Positions 40,146 through 52,135 of a stretch of DNA of 64,000 nt are shown here, in pieces. The position numbers and the translations under genes were made by a program. Where the stretch lies: the NCBI GenBank assembly GCA_944548615.1, contig OX155972.1, positions 8,145,719-8,209,718 of the forward strand, given 5' to 3'. The DNA comes from Micropterix aruncella. Taxonomy: Eukaryota; Arthropoda; Insecta; Lepidoptera; Micropterigidae. Below the pieces are notes generated by a model. The model did no database searches, had not been told where the DNA came from, and worked only from the letters and a program-made list of their open reading frames with translations. Numbering within the stretch: the first letter of the stretch is position 1; the number at the start of each line of letters is the position of its first letter.

Positions 40146-40464
40146 TTATTTATTAATTTATTCATCCTATTTTTTTATAGTTACATAAAATAGATTTCGT
40201 TCATTTTTTTAACACTTTGAAAAAAAATACATATGATAAAAATCGCGAAAGGGCATTACTTGTCAGGATTACATCACCCCACTAGGTATACGCCTGTGTT
40301 GGGGTGATGGATAAAAAGTTCTGTGGTATTTGCTGAGCCTGTACGCCTTGCCTGCTGTCCTCCTTCCGTCTCATAAAAAAACAATACGTAATATAATTTA
40401 GCATAATATAATATAAATAATATAATGTAACAAAACATATTACAATATAATATAATATCATATA

Positions 40465-40860
40465 TTATAACATATAAATTAATGTATCATATTTATATAT
40501 AATAAAGTGTAACATAATAAAATATAACATATTATAATCTGTATATAAGTATATCCATAATTTACATCTGCATATCCTATAATTTGTGGTTAGAAATAAA
40601 ATATTTAAATATATCATACTTTTGCATTCATCTCTAGTATAATTTGAGAGCCAATGAGACACCCGTCTCTTGAACTGGTTGTCGGTTATGTTTAAAATCT
40701 GTCCTGTGTACGAGTTAAATATATTATAGAGTTTAGGTCCGAGATATGCGTAGTGTCGTTGTCCGTATACAGTCCTCATTTTTGGTTGAATCTGTTTGTG
40801 TTTGTGTCTAGTGTTGTGTTTGTACTCTGATTTGTCTTTATCAGTGTTCCTCATGAGGAG
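40465..40860 (-). pseudogene. CR1-like non-LTR C-terminal end
   Basis: The minus frame reads YKHNTRHKHKQIQ then TVYGQRHYAYLGPKLYNIFN and FKRRVSHWLSN. This is the C-terminal tail of CR1-like ORF2 proteins (HNTR...GxRHYxYLGPKLYN...FK). A 5'-truncated copy, its left flank (40140-40464) is the AT-rich 3' untranslated end. Confidence 0.7.
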
Positions 40861-40923
40861 AACAGTGCGTATGTATAGTTGGCGTACGATAATATATGAT
40901 CTTTATTTCAACCGACGTACCGC

Positions 40924-41312
40924 GTACCTTCCGGCGACTGCTCTTGAAACGACCATCGGCTACCCGATCCTGGGTGAACAGCCGGGCAAAGGATGCCGTG
41001 GTCCGCGATAGATTCGGTATACACCGTTTCACCGCTTCGCAAGTGAGATGACCGCGCAAGCAACCTCGAACTCGTAAACAATCGAGAGACCGGAGTAATC
41101 TGGTCGCAATTGGAAGCAAGAGCGTGAAAGTAAGCCCGCTAGGTAACACTCCTAGCTATCTCGCGGTTAAGGCGTTGGCCTCTTGCGGGCATGTGGCGTT
41201 GGATTGTTTTGTTCGAGTCTTAATTCTGCGTTCACTTCACGGGAGAGAGAACGACTAATCGGTAAAACTTCCTGAGGTGACGGGTTCGCCCGTTGTAGTT
41301 GACAACTCTATA
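40924..41312 (-). repeat. GCR retroposon copy 5 (3' half missing)
   Basis: Begins inside the 5' module (ACCTTCCGGCGACTGCTCTT) and runs to the 5' signature GTAGTTGACAACTCTA at 41312. Identity to copy 8 is high. Confidence 0.85.
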
Positions 41313-41334
41313 TCTTAGATAGAATTAGTAGTTT

Positions 41335-41396
41335 AGGGAGCTAAGGGGCCCTTGCTGAGTTGGCCACGAAGACCCATTCTGTCCAGGGTTGGTCAC
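41335..41396 (-). repeat. GCR 3'-terminal fragment
   Basis: Only the last ~62 bp of the family's 3' end (GGAGCTAAGGGGCCCTTGCTG through GGTTGGTCAC) is present, consistent with a strongly 5'-truncated insertion. Confidence 0.8.
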
Positions 41397-42132
41397 CTCA
41401 TAAAATTATTCATATTGACGCCCATTATAAAAGACTTGTACATTATGGTTGTTAACTCGATGAGTGAGCAGTGTGAGTCGTTAATAACTAGCGTTATTAG
41501 TTAGGTACATTGATATGTTATATTATTCATTAGTGTTATTATCTAATTAGCCTTATAACTGTATCAATATGCCTCCTATATACGAATATATATTTTGTCT
41601 AATTAAATTTTATTTAATTCAATAACTAAAGATTTTGTGTTATATATAAACTATACTAGTTAGGCTATATACACTTATATAATAACCCAATATTGCAGCA
41701 ATTACCCATATACAAGTATACACAACAGATGATTGCAGTACTTAATATCACCTCAATACAGGCTCTGCCCAGTGGGGTGATAAAATCCCGTCGAAGCCGT
41801 ACTTTTTAGTAAATTTCTAGGGTTCTATGATCTGTGTATCTACAATTAAGTGATCTACAATCTACAATTATGTAAAATATATTAAAGGAAATTGAATAAT
41901 GTAAAACTAGGCATAAATTAAATAAATAAAAAATAAAAAGATCTTTAGGAATATGTTCTCCAAAGTAATTTTCAAAATTCGAGTTATTTTCGGAGTTACA
42001 GCGGCTTTGTGACTTGGCGAATAAACCGATCGTGTAATCGCCGACTTTATGATTATGAAGCTAGAACAGGCGGCTTAGCTGTAACAACTTCTGAAAATGT
42101 TAATTGTGATGTAGAACAAAATGTGGGAATTA
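41397..42132. other. AT-rich spacer
   Basis: At 41745-41795 the sequence is the reverse complement of 40262-40312 (ATCACCCCACT...GGGGTGAT type), a pair of inverted short repeats around the GCR copy. No gene was found. Confidence 0.4.
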
Positions 42133-43413
42133 TTATTTCTTTTATTTTTTTTTATTTGTTGAGTGGGGCTTTTCTAAGGTCTTTATGAGCCTTGTAACAC
42201 TGCGACCATTGCTGATCTATTGTGCTCGCCACCTACTATAGTTCTGCGCTAAGCCTCGTGTCATTTAAGAACCGCAGCAGGCTTTTGGCGCCAGATTGTT
42301 TTACCTCCTCAGGTTGGAGGTAGTGACCACCCAGGTGGTTGTATCTTTTACGCATCAGCGGGCCACACTCGCACATGAGGTGCTGGGGAGTTTCCTCTGC
42401 CCCTTGGCAGAACCTGCACATTTTTGTGTCTTTGAGCTTGAGGTTGAACATGCTCCGTGAGCGCCCTTACCAGTATGCGTAGATTGTTCCTATTTAGCGA
42501 TAGGGCCTCACGGGCCGTCTTACGGTCGTAAGGCTTAATAAGCGCTTTGGAATGATTCAACCCTGGCGTGTTGTTCCAGTGGTTGACGGATTGTTCTAAA
42601 CACATTTGTTTGAGCATTAGGTTTGCAAGGATTTTTGGTACGCCACAGCAAGGTTCAGGGCCGTATAACGTTCCCTTTGCTCCCGTCCTAGCAAGTTCGT
42701 CGGCTTTTTCATTTCCCTCGATTCCTGCAAGGCCGGGCACCCATCTTAGTATTACCCTGTTCTTTTCGCCCAGGGAATTCAGTAGTGATATGCAGTTTTG
42801 ATAATTGCGATATGCGATAATTCGTTCTCTCTGCACCAATTGCTAACGATTGTTAACGCTTTTTGCATTATGTGTGAGATCGTGTTTTGGCAGAAGCCCC
42901 GGACAATGACTACTAGGTCATCAGCATAGCCCTGTGTGTCTATCCTGGCCTCTGCCATCCTATGCAGGAGTTGATCTATTGCAAGAGTCCATAGTAGGGG
43001 CGAGAGTACGCCTCCCTGCGGGCAGCCTCTTGTAGTGGTGACTTCAAGGTTTGTTCCGTGAAGAGCTACCTTGGCCGTGCGGTTTGAGAGCATTGCTTTC
43101 ACCCATATGGTTGTGGTGTTGTCAACTTGTTTTGACTCTAGCCCCTTCACCAGTGATTTAATTGGGGTTTTGTCGAAGGCGCCCTCAATGTCTAAAAATG
43201 CGCATACTGCGATTTGTTTGCCTTCCAACGCCTTTTCCACTCTGTCTACTAGGTAGAGCAGAGCGGTTTCCGTGGATTTGCCTCTGCGGTAGGCGTGTTG
43301 GTTACAGCTGATAGGGTTGACCGTTAGGATTTTTTCCCTGATATAGCTATCCAGTATCTTTTCCATCGCTTTCAGTAGAAAGGATGTTAGGCTAATTGGC
43401 CTGAAGGACTTTG
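42133..43413 (-). pseudogene. I-type non-LTR retrotransposon (family Y): RT, partial RNase H, zinc knuckle
   Basis: Bounded by the perfect 14-bp duplication AAATGTGGGAATTA (42119-42132 and 43414-43427), so this is a single 5'-truncated insertion. The minus frame starts inside the reverse transcriptase at SFRPISLTSFLLKAMEKIL. It has motif A (AFLDIEGAFD), motif B (TRGCPQGGVLSPLLW) and the catalytic YADD (GYADDLVVI). At about 42840 the frame jumps to RNase H near its end (LRWVPGLAGIEGNEKADELA), so the RT C-terminus and most of RNase H are deleted. It continues through LMLKQMCLEQSVNHWNN to a C-x2-C knuckle (CRFCQGAEETPQHLMCEC). Its left end has the T-rich reverse of the 3' tail. Confidence 0.92.
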
Positions 43414-43427
43414 AAATGTGGGAATTA

Positions 43428-44707
43428 AGTACTATTATCTGAGTTACGATCCCGAAACTTTTTCTCAAACTTTAAACGCTTTTTCTCGAAACTACTTTTT
43501 TCGGCCTAGTTGAAATGATATCTCAATTTCTACTTTTTAAATTTAGTGTAAATCATCTTGGCTTATTCTTTTATATCCGGAACCATGGATTTGAAAAAAA
43601 ATGCTATATAATAAAAATGGAAAATTAAAAAAAACGATGGTCTTTTTTTAAATCGTCGCCATTTTGAGGAAAAAAAGAATAACTTATTTTCCACTATAAA
43701 TATGTTTTTTTTTCTTTATTCATAACACTACAAGGGTTGGAAACATGTCAACCAGGATGCACTTGTTTTTAGTCCCCACTTAAATAACTAGCCTTTAACT
43801 CTTTGAATTTTCTTTTTTTTTTGTATATTTGAAACATCTATGAACATTTTGTTAAAGAAATGAATTGTAAAAATGTTTTAATATTTTTTTTTATCCTTCT
43901 CGGAAAAACGCCTAAAATGTATGCCTCTAGACCAGAATACCCCCAGATACTCAGTTATTATTAAAATTATTACGTGTAAGCCTGCGTGTAATACAGGGTG
44001 TCTAACATCTTTCAAAACAATATAACAAACTTTTCCTAACCTCCAACTAATCTCGAAGCTGGCCGGCCTTCGCAGTGGCTACCTAACCATATTTTCTCCT
44101 CTTGTCAGTAAGGCCTCCTTGGAGACGTCGAGCAGGGCTCGAGTGGGTATAGGTACGCGGGGAAAAGCGAAAGGATGGAGGAACGGAGGGCGCCGTATCT
44201 TTTATTCATGGACGCGAAGCCCGAGGACAGAACAATCGGCCCGACGCCGCGCCGAGGCCAACGGCCCAACGCAACCAGCTAACAAGTTTTCTTCGACATT
44301 TGTTTCGCGGCTTCGTTTCACTGGGCGCTTTCCGCTGCCGCTTCACCGCATGCGAGTAATTGGAAAGAGTAGCAACTAGAGTTTTTTTTCATTTATTTCT
44401 TTTGTATTGTATTTATTTAGGTAAGTAACAGCATGAACTTATAATTAGATACATAATTCTTAAAAAAAAACATGTTCTTATGCCGATTATAACTTACGCC
44501 GTTCGAAATTATTTGAAAAATATTTTACAAACTAAATTATGAAAAAAAAAAATACAATACATCTGTAAATATTTATTAATCAAATGACCGCAAAAGTTGT
44601 AAAGTTAACCGCAAACATATAAATCATACTTATACAACATAAATTCATAATAAGTAAATGGGAATACATATATACATTATATTATATTTATACATACATA
44701 TTACAAA
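43428..44707. other. Spacer with a GC-rich island at 44040-44380
   Basis: Most is AT-rich and empty. The island contains an 86-codon frame (44119-44379) without a recognised motif and could be a promoter-like region or part of an unrecognised repeat. No call is made. Confidence 0.35.
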
Positions 44708-44917
44708 TCAATGATTACTGGCAGTTGTCGCTGCAGCTTCAAGGGCGGTTCGTACTGCAGATTTGAAGCTAATTTTGTTTCTACTATAAATGTCAAGCCC
44801 TTTGAATTTATCATTATACGTACGTGGCAATCGGTTAAGCATTGAATTGCGCGTGTAGTTAGAATGTCGTCTCGGGGGCTCGAATAACTGTATAGATCGG
44901 GTTTTACGTTGCGGCAC
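44708..44917 (-). pseudogene. Possible non-LTR ORF2 C-terminal tail
   Basis: The 69-codon minus frame reads RSIQLFEPPRRHSNYTRNSM then LNRLPRTYNDKF and ISFKSAVRTALE. This resembles the end of Jockey/CR1-type ORF2 proteins (aromatic-proline, (R/K)-x-x-Y...S...RL-R-YN, then FK). It stops at TAA with an AT-rich 3' flank. Recognition is by pattern only. Confidence 0.45.
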
Positions 44918-44952
44918 CTTCAGAGCGATGCTCGAAACTATGTATGGGCTAT

Positions 44953-45080
44953 CCAGCGTCCCTAGTTGCCAACGACAACGGGCGAACTCGTCACCTCATG
45001 AAGTTTTAGCGATATTAGAACGTTATGTCTCCCGTGAGGTGAGCGTGGAAAACTTAGAACGAAAACCGCCTAGTTACGCC
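44953..45080 (+). repeat. GCR 5' module fragment, plus orientation
   Basis: Carries the family's first ~125 bp (GACAACGGGCGAACTCGTCA, then CTCCCGTGAGGTGAGCGTGG). It faces the reverse-oriented copy that begins at about 45088. Confidence 0.75.
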
Positions 45081-45330
45081 ATACACCAGGTTAATCACAA
45101 GGTTTCCCATAGGAGTCAACCTTAGAGCGCTCCCTTGCGCACCGTGCGACGTAACCAAATCGATTGTGCAATCCGACTGATAACGGGGGAGTTTATAAAC
45201 AGTATTGTTTCCTATAAAGCGGGGTGCGGTTGTTTTCCTAGTCGCAGCCGCTCTTGAAACAACCATTCGTCTACCCGATACTGGATGAAAGCCGGGCGAA
45301 GGATGCCATGGTCTGCAATAGATTATGTAT

Positions 45331-46246
45331 CAAATCAAATCAAATCAAATAATTTATTGTCCTAAAAATTGATACATAGTTGTATGGACAGTTGTATTAC
45401 ATTTACATTTGGCCGTGATATGGTTGAATTCTTCATAAATGATCAAATTCTTCTATTAATAATCAAAACATAAAAGGTTACTCGTAAGAATAAAGAAGGT
45501 ATTATTGTAGAATTAAATCGAGTCTCACCATTTAGTTTACCAGATAAAAACACAGAGTAATTAATTCTATAAAATACCGATAAAAATGTTTTTTTTAATA
45601 TAAAATTAATAAATGTAATGTCAAAAATAACAAAAAAAAATGTGACGGTTTCCAAAAAATAAAATAAAATGTCTCAGTGATTATATTGCAAATACAAATA
45701 GTCAAGGTATAATTAATATGTGTCTACTTAATAATAGAAATAATCAATACATTTAAGTCAAATTGAAAATCAATTAAAAACCTATTACAGAAAGAGATAT
45801 AGTCGAGATGCATACATACAGTTTTTAGAGATCGTTAATGTCGTACAATTCTCTTTTAATGATATATAATTGGAGCATTTTACCTTCGCGGCATATTTTT
45901 TTTAAACTAGAGGGTAGCTTATTGTAGCATATAATTCCGACGTAGTTCGGATCCCTTTTAAAAATTTATAGATTTGGGCGAGGAAGAATCAGATTATTTC
46001 TCCCCCTGGTAAACTATTTATGGGTATCTGAATGTATCGGCAGCTGAGCTAGGTTTTTTATGATCAATTTAACGCATTCTAAAACGTATAGAGATGGAAG
46101 GGTGAGAATTTTAAGCCTTTTAAAATGACCACGGCATAACTCTACATAACCCAGAATACTTAAAATTCGAATGGCCCGTTTTTGCAATGAAAAAATATAT
46201 TGCCTTAGATCGATGGTGCATTGCGCCCAGAAGAGAATATACAGAG
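45331..46246 (-). pseudogene. 5'-truncated CR1-like retrotransposon in the GCR nest
   Basis: Left end has (TCAAA)n repeats (TCAAATCAAATCAAAT), the 3' tail. The minus frame entering from 46246 reads LYILFWAQCTIDLRQYIFSL, then QKRAIRILSILGY and LKILTLPSLYVLECVKL. This matches the conserved C-terminal part of CR1-like reverse transcriptases. It stops at 46014, with further in-frame pieces below. TGTAT at 45326-45330 and 46247-46251 may be the target duplication. Confidence 0.8.
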
Positions 46247-46428
46247 TGTATACACCGACCACCGCTGCACTAGGGAGAGGATCTCGCAAGCGACTTTGAA
46301 CCTTTAACCAGTCGAGAGGACGGAGAAATATGGCCGTAACTGGTAGCGAGGGTGCTTGGTCTACCCGCTGTGTTAACTACCCGGTGCCGGGCGGTAAGGG
46401 TTGGTCTCTCGTGGGCTAGTTGTTGAAG

Positions 46429-47086
46429 GGAGCTAACGGGCCCTTGCTGAGTTGGCCACGAAGACCCATTCTGTTTAGGGTTGGTCACACTCACGGGTCA
46501 ACACCTATCCGGCGGCCTCCACGCATGAAGTATGAGCCTGGGTAGGACTCTGGCCTTAGGGCTAGTTTCCCCTAGGAATCAACCTTCTGGCGCTTCTGGA
46601 CGGTCTCCGCACCGTACGGCGTAAGCCAATCGACTGTGCACTCTGACTAACAGTCGGGGGAGTCTGAAATTAGTTTCCTATAGCGCGGGGGTGGTTGCGG
46701 ACCTTACGGCGACTGCTCTTGAAACGACCATCGGCAACCCGATCCTCGGTGAACAGCCGGGCAAAGGATGCCGTGGTCCGCGATAGATTCGGTACACACC
46801 GTTTCACCGCTTCGTACGGGAGAGGACCGCGCAATCGACCTCGAACTTGAACCAATCGATAGACTGTAGTAATCTGGTCGTAATTGGAAGTAAGTGCGTG
46901 AGTGTAAGCCCGCTAGTAACACTCCTGGCTATCTCGCGGTTAAGGCGTTGACCTCTTACGGGCTTGTGGCGGAGCTTGATGGTGGACTGTTTTTATCCAA
47001 GTCTTCTGCGCTCACTTCAGGGAGACAGAACGACTAATCGTTAAAACTTCCTGAGGTGACGGGTTCGTCGGCTGTAGTTGACAACT
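46429..47086 (-). mobile_element. GCR retroposon copy 8 (complete, 658 bp, 13-bp target duplication)
   Basis: Flanked by CTAGTTGTTGAAG (46416-46428) and CTAGTTCTTGAAG (47087-47099), 12 of 13 identical, inside an older GCR. Its ends, AGTTGTCAACTAC at the 5' side and ...CCCGTTAGCTCC at the 3' side, agree with those of copy 4. In the minus-to-plus reading, 46925-46960 (GGCTATCTCGCGGTTAAGGC) resembles the D-arm of serine-type tRNAs. Confidence 0.87.
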
Positions 47087-47225
47087 CTAGTTCTTGAAGC
47101 TACTCGTAGATATTGGATTATCTATTGTCTCTAAGTCTTCTCCGTTCATCCCACTGCTGAAAGAACGATCACATATCGTTATACCAGCCTGGGGTGACGT
47201 ATTCGCCCGTTGTAGTCGATACCGC

Positions 47226-47814
47226 CTAACTGTATTATTAAGTTACTGTTAAATTCAACAAAAACAAAAACAACTCATGACGTTTACTAACAACATGTGA
47301 AGCGTATTCAAGTCCCTTACGGAGATTGAAAGAAAGCAAAATCATGTCATTGCCAACGCGCATTTCGTAGAAACAGATGTTATTCGAAATACACTTCGTT
47401 CGCCCTGCCCGTATCGACTAAGTTTATTTTCTGGGAGAAACTCTATTTCAATATTTATCGTTTACTCATGCGCGAATATATCAGCCCGTAAGCTCCTTGC
47501 TTGTTTCGAGAGTTACGTTATTTATCTTATCCTCTTCGGAAAACATTTTATTTGTGTTATCTATGGATTTAGATAGTTATTTGGGTTAAAGCATTCTGTA
47601 TTATTGGATGAAATCTCAATAACATGTGATATTAAGAAGTGTGAGCGGGCTTCTAATTTTCCGGCCTATCTACCAAGCAGGAGGAAAAGTATTGTGAATG
47701 CGTTACATTTTTCCGAGATGCCACCCTGAGACGATTAAGACTATTTCCAGATAGACGTCTGTTTGTGTCTGTCTGGTAGCGAACGGTTTCATGCAGCTTG
47801 GGTCACAAGATTCA
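47226..47814. other. Spacer
   Basis: No gene or repeat recognised. Confidence 0.35.
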
Positions 47815-48482
47815 GGTTTCACTGAACTCACGATTCAGCTCCTATTCAGAAGCCTCCTCGTGCGGAAGGCTACTCCGGGTAGGACTCTCTCGTCTCAGGC
47901 CTCACAAGCTGGTTGACCGGTTTCTCCTAGTGGGATTACATCCTGGCGCTACTGGACGGTTTGCGCACCGTTCAGCAACGATAACCGGTTGTTCACTCTG
48001 ACTAATTGCTGAAGGAGTCTGGAGACTATGAAAATATATTCTCTCCTAAGCAGCGAGGGTGGATGTTCACCTGTTGTCATGTCACTCTTAAAATGACCTT
48101 GGGCCACTCGATCCCGGCACTACGGGCAAAGAACGCCCAGGTCCGCGATAAATTCAAACTGAATTACCGCTATAATACAACAGGTAGAGGTTGCGTAAGC
48201 GACTTCGGATCCGTAACCAGTCGGGAGGACGGAGGTATCTTGAAGGTTAATTCCAGACGGAGATATCCTGCCAAAACTGTTAGTTAGGGGGTGAGGCTGC
48301 CCGCTGGATACCTTTCCCGGTACCTTTTTCGCCGCAAGGCTTTGGTCTCTAAAGGGTTGCTGGTGAACTAGACAGTAGACTGTCCTGTCCCCAAGTCTTC
48401 TACGCTTATCCCGCGGCTGAAACAACGATCTATATCGTTATACCAGCCTGGGTGACAGGTTCGCCCGTTGCAATCGACACCA
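47815..48482 (-). repeat. GCR subfamily 2 copy 9 (diverged, near full length)
   Basis: Follows the module order of the family in reverse, from about 47830 to GTTGCAATCGACACC. It shows roughly one change in five bases and has the subfamily's ATACCAGCCTGGGTGACAGG block. Confidence 0.75.
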
Positions 48483-48584
48483 CCATCCTGATCTTTTAAG
48501 TCGGTAGCTAATGGATCTCGTGCAATTGAGTCATCACGAAAAGCTCTTATTGTTCTAGTTTGCTCAATTAGCGGCTCAGCTCCT

Positions 48585-49530
48585 ATCCAGTAGCCTCCTC
48601 GAAAAGAGGGTTAACCCCGGTAAGGTCTCTGTTTCCCATGTCAGGTGGATCAGTTTTCCCTGAGAGATGACCTTCGGGCGCTTCTGGACGGTTGCGCACG
48701 GTGCGGTGTCAGCCAATGGACTGTGCACACAGAAAAATAACTGGAGAAGTCTGGAAACAATATACCTACTGTTTCCTAAGCAGCGGTGATGGATGCTGAC
48801 CTGATGTTAACCTTCAAACGACCAGTTGAATATCCGATTCCGAAAGACAAGACGAGCAAAGGACGCCACGGACCGCAATAAGGTCAAATTGAATTACCAC
48901 TGAATTTACTTCAGAATACCAGGCTAGAAGACGGAGAAATACGGCCAAACCCAATAGTAAGGGTGCGAGTTTGGACTGCTGAGTGCACTTCCAAGAGTCT
49001 CGCGGTAGGGCGTTAGCCTCTTGCAGCCTCTTGAATGCTCATACTGAGAAAAATATAACGCTGTAATGCACGGAAATACGCATATTTCCAATAGGGATTA
49101 CGTATATAACATGTACTGTGGTCCGTACGTATATATCAACATGACGCGTAACGGTGTAGTTACCATGTCATGGACTTAGTCATGCACAACGAGGTCTTGC
49201 TTATACCATGACAGCATGTTATTACATACGTAAGGTTATATACAGTCAGTGCCTGTACGGAGCATGGTAAAACATATAATCGAGTAATGGAGTTTCAACA
49301 AAATTCCTTGCAATTCAACAGAGTTACGATTGAAACATCATTATTCTGTATAAAACCGTACTGACAAATCAACATTGTATCAAGAAATTTTTCTCAGTGC
49401 ACGTAGCTAGACGATGGACTGTCTTCGCCCCAAGTCTTTAGGTTCATCCCAGGTTGAAAGATCCATAAACATTCTTATTAATTCCTGAGGTGGAGGGTTC
49501 GCTCGTTATAGTAGATAACTTTCCACTGCT
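48585..49530 (-). repeat. GCR copy 10, interrupted by a MITE
   Basis: Reverse-oriented and diverged. Module order is kept: CTATCCAGTAGCCTCCTCG, TCTGGACGGTTGCGCACGG, CTCGCGGTAGGGCGTTAGCC. The sequence breaks at 49042 and resumes at 49399 with CACGTAGCTAGACGATGGAC, ending at GTTATAGTAGATAAC. Confidence 0.75.
49043..49398. mobile_element. MITE with 12-bp terminal inverted repeats inside a GCR
   Basis: Begins ACTGAGAAAAATATAACG and ends GAAATTTTTCTCAGT. The 12 terminal bases are exact inverted complements. The insertion interrupts GCR copy 10. Its 356 bp encode nothing. No clear target duplication is visible. Confidence 0.75.
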
Positions 49531-51994
49531 CTTTTAAACTGTACTTGAATTTTATTTATTTATTTATTTTTATATTTTTTTATTTAAGCAATTTACACAA
49601 AAATGTTACAAATTACAATTAGGAAATATCAAATAAAATACCATTTAACTAAAACACAGCAAGAAATTTAACTTAATTGATAAATGATGCCCTCTGTCAT
49701 ATGTCGCTCAACTAAGCAAAGCTTGTGCTTGGGCGGAAATTCCATAAACATAACGTCGTTAAATACGTAGAGAAAAATACATGTAAATACGTTAAAAAAT
49801 CATTTTTTCTTTTTTTAAAGTTTGATGAAAAAGAAATGTAAATGGCTATAAGTCATTTTTTTTACGCTGCCAGAAGTGGAAAAAAATATTAAAAAATATC
49901 ATTAGGTACAGACCTGAAAAATTCAAAATACCGCAAAGAATAAACATGTATTTATTTGTTTATTTATTTATTGGTCCACAAAAAAAAAATACCATTAGCA
50001 CTTAACATAGCTTGTGTTTCTCCTATCTAGGCAGAGCCTGTTCTAAGGAGAACACCAATACAAATGATCAGGAGAACACCAATACAATTATAAACTACAT
50101 AACTTACAAAATAAACATTAAAAATTTGAATCAAATCAAGTTAAAATGAAATTCTTACTACACCAAAATAATATTAGAACTATAAACAAGTATATAATAA
50201 ATTATAATGTATAATAATAATAATAATATATATTAGCAATAATAAATAATCAATTATAATAATAACTAATATAACTAGTATAATTGTATATTTTGTAAAA
50301 ACAAATATATCTTGTATATTTTGTAAAAACAATTTCACTGTAGACTAAAACGTTCCACATTTCGATCGTTGATCTTGTCCTAGAGTAAAACGTGATGGTT
50401 CAAATCGACTTCGAGGCGAGTCGGTTTGACCATTAGTCGGTGCACAAGACAGACAATGGGAGATTATGTGAGGCGGGCGATATGCAGATGACGGACATTA
50501 GCATAACTGAAATTAGGTCACATAAGCAAGATGGCGCTGGGAAACGCCATGCATAATAATACTGCATTTTATAGGATTAATACGAGATAAGAGATGGGCA
50601 GCCAGGCGCCGCGCGCTGTCCTGTGGCACATGGTGACCTGGAGCAATTATTGATTTGGCACCACTGTAAATCAAGAACGATATCTATTAAATAAAAACAT
50701 TGCGAAGTGTGAACCCTAAGCTTGTGAAGTAAAAACTCGGCCATACCTTCTGCATCCCGAAAGGGACGTTACACATTCTAGAAGTTATCTCCAATTCTAG
50801 GAGGTATCTCAGTTTTGTGCCATTTTCAAGACATTGTTTTTCATAAAAATGGCCGTGTTCTGGGCAATGCTGAATATGTATGTTTATGATGAATATATAT
50901 GATTTTTTGCGAAAGCGGCCATTAGTACATTTGTCAAGAACACATTCTTCCGTTCTTTACACCGTGTGCTATGGCGAGAGATGATTAATATCTTAAAAGA
51001 CTGAAATAGTAATTTTGTGATGAAAAATGATTGATCTCTTATACTTTGAAAGTTCTCTTAGACTTTAAAAAAAATAAATTTCAAATAGCTTGTTTTTATT
51101 GATTTTTTAAAATATGTACTGGAGAGTCCTGCTTAAGGTTAAATGAGACCTCAGAAAAATATACGAAATGGGCGGACACGTGATAAAAGAGGCGGAGTAC
51201 ATTTTGTAGGGTTTGGCCAATAAAAATCCAGCGTTGACGAAGCGTCCAGCGCAGATTCAAGTGCAAGGGAACCAGACGCATACTAAACTGTCAATCGCAG
51301 TGCTAGCACAGAATGACTATCTTTCCGCAGTGGTGGTATAAGGGTGTTAATGGCAAAGCATATTTATTTAGCGTAACTCTCAGAGCAATGTCACGTTTTA
51401 ATTAATTGTAATAAATTTATTGCCTAAATAAAAAATGTGGCTAAGTGCTGCCCTAGAAAATTAACCAGTCAATATAATTAAATTATAATAAAACACACTC
51501 ACCGCTTACATTGAAGGAGTAAACGCGCCTGAAAGATTTCGAAGTCAGTTTAAAGCCAAGGCAATGAGCAAATTTTTTGAGTCCAAATTTAAATTGGTTC
51601 CTCATCGAGGGATTCACTTAGACACTTTTTAAAAAAAAACTCGTAACACTAAAATTCATCAGATATGGTCGTTCTCAGGTAACATGTCGCCTTAAGTTTA
51701 TTATTTTTTAGACTTTTTGTATGTTTAAATAATACAAGTTTTCTACGCATATTGATTTGTTTTTGTATAAAAAATATTTATTTAGTAATGTATTCGTAAG
51801 TTTCATTCCCGTCGTTTTTTATTACATGCCAACAAACACTTAAAAAAAAGAATTAAAGGGTCATCGTGACCCTCCACATTCTTAACATACCCTTTTTGTA
51901 GCACATCTTCGCCGGATTAAGGGATTGTCCAATTATTAACTTATAAATTGGCAATAGGATATGCTAAAGATGATAAAATCCAATTCACCAAGTA
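49531..51994. other. AT-rich region with retroelement 3' remnants
   Basis: Positions 49550-49760 and 49945-50335 look like reverse-oriented 3' untranslated ends of CR1-like elements. Each has (ATTT)n near its edge, and the second has GGCAGAGCCTGTTCTAAGG as the complement of the 32105 motif. Positions 50395-50433 form an imperfect 15-bp hairpin. Positions 50520-50540 contain AGATGGCGC. No gene was found. Confidence 0.4.
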
Positions 51995-52135
51995 AAGTTA
52001 GTTGCACCCGATGTTTACGAGAAGTTGCAATTATAGTTTTCCCGGGTAGACAACGGCGGTTGCAATATCGCCGAAATATCGGGTGTTACAAACTTCACGT
52101 GGTAAATTCGTTTTTGTTCTATTTATAAGGATATC
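51995..52135 (+). repeat. MITE arm related to 26866
   Basis: Contains both inverted arms in short form: TTGCACCCGATGTTTACGAG and GCCGAAATATCGGGTGTTAC, then CACGTGGTAAATTCGTTTTT. It is a compact copy of the same element. Confidence 0.7.

Larger units (their letters stand above)
45088..47225 (-). repeat. Outer GCR copy (subfamily 2), split by two later insertions
   Basis: Three blocks belong to one reverse-oriented copy: 45088-45330, 46247-46428 and 47100-47225. The first gap is a CR1-like insertion (45331-46246) with TGTAT repeated at both sides. The second is an inner GCR (46429-47086) with a 13-bp duplication. The last block carries the subfamily sequence ATACCAGCCTGGGGTGACG before GTTGTAGTCGA. 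Confidence 0.8.

Noticed and set aside
44119..44379. 86-codon GC-rich frame
   Set aside because: Arginine/glycine-rich with no motif. It is a probable chance frame in a GC-rich island.
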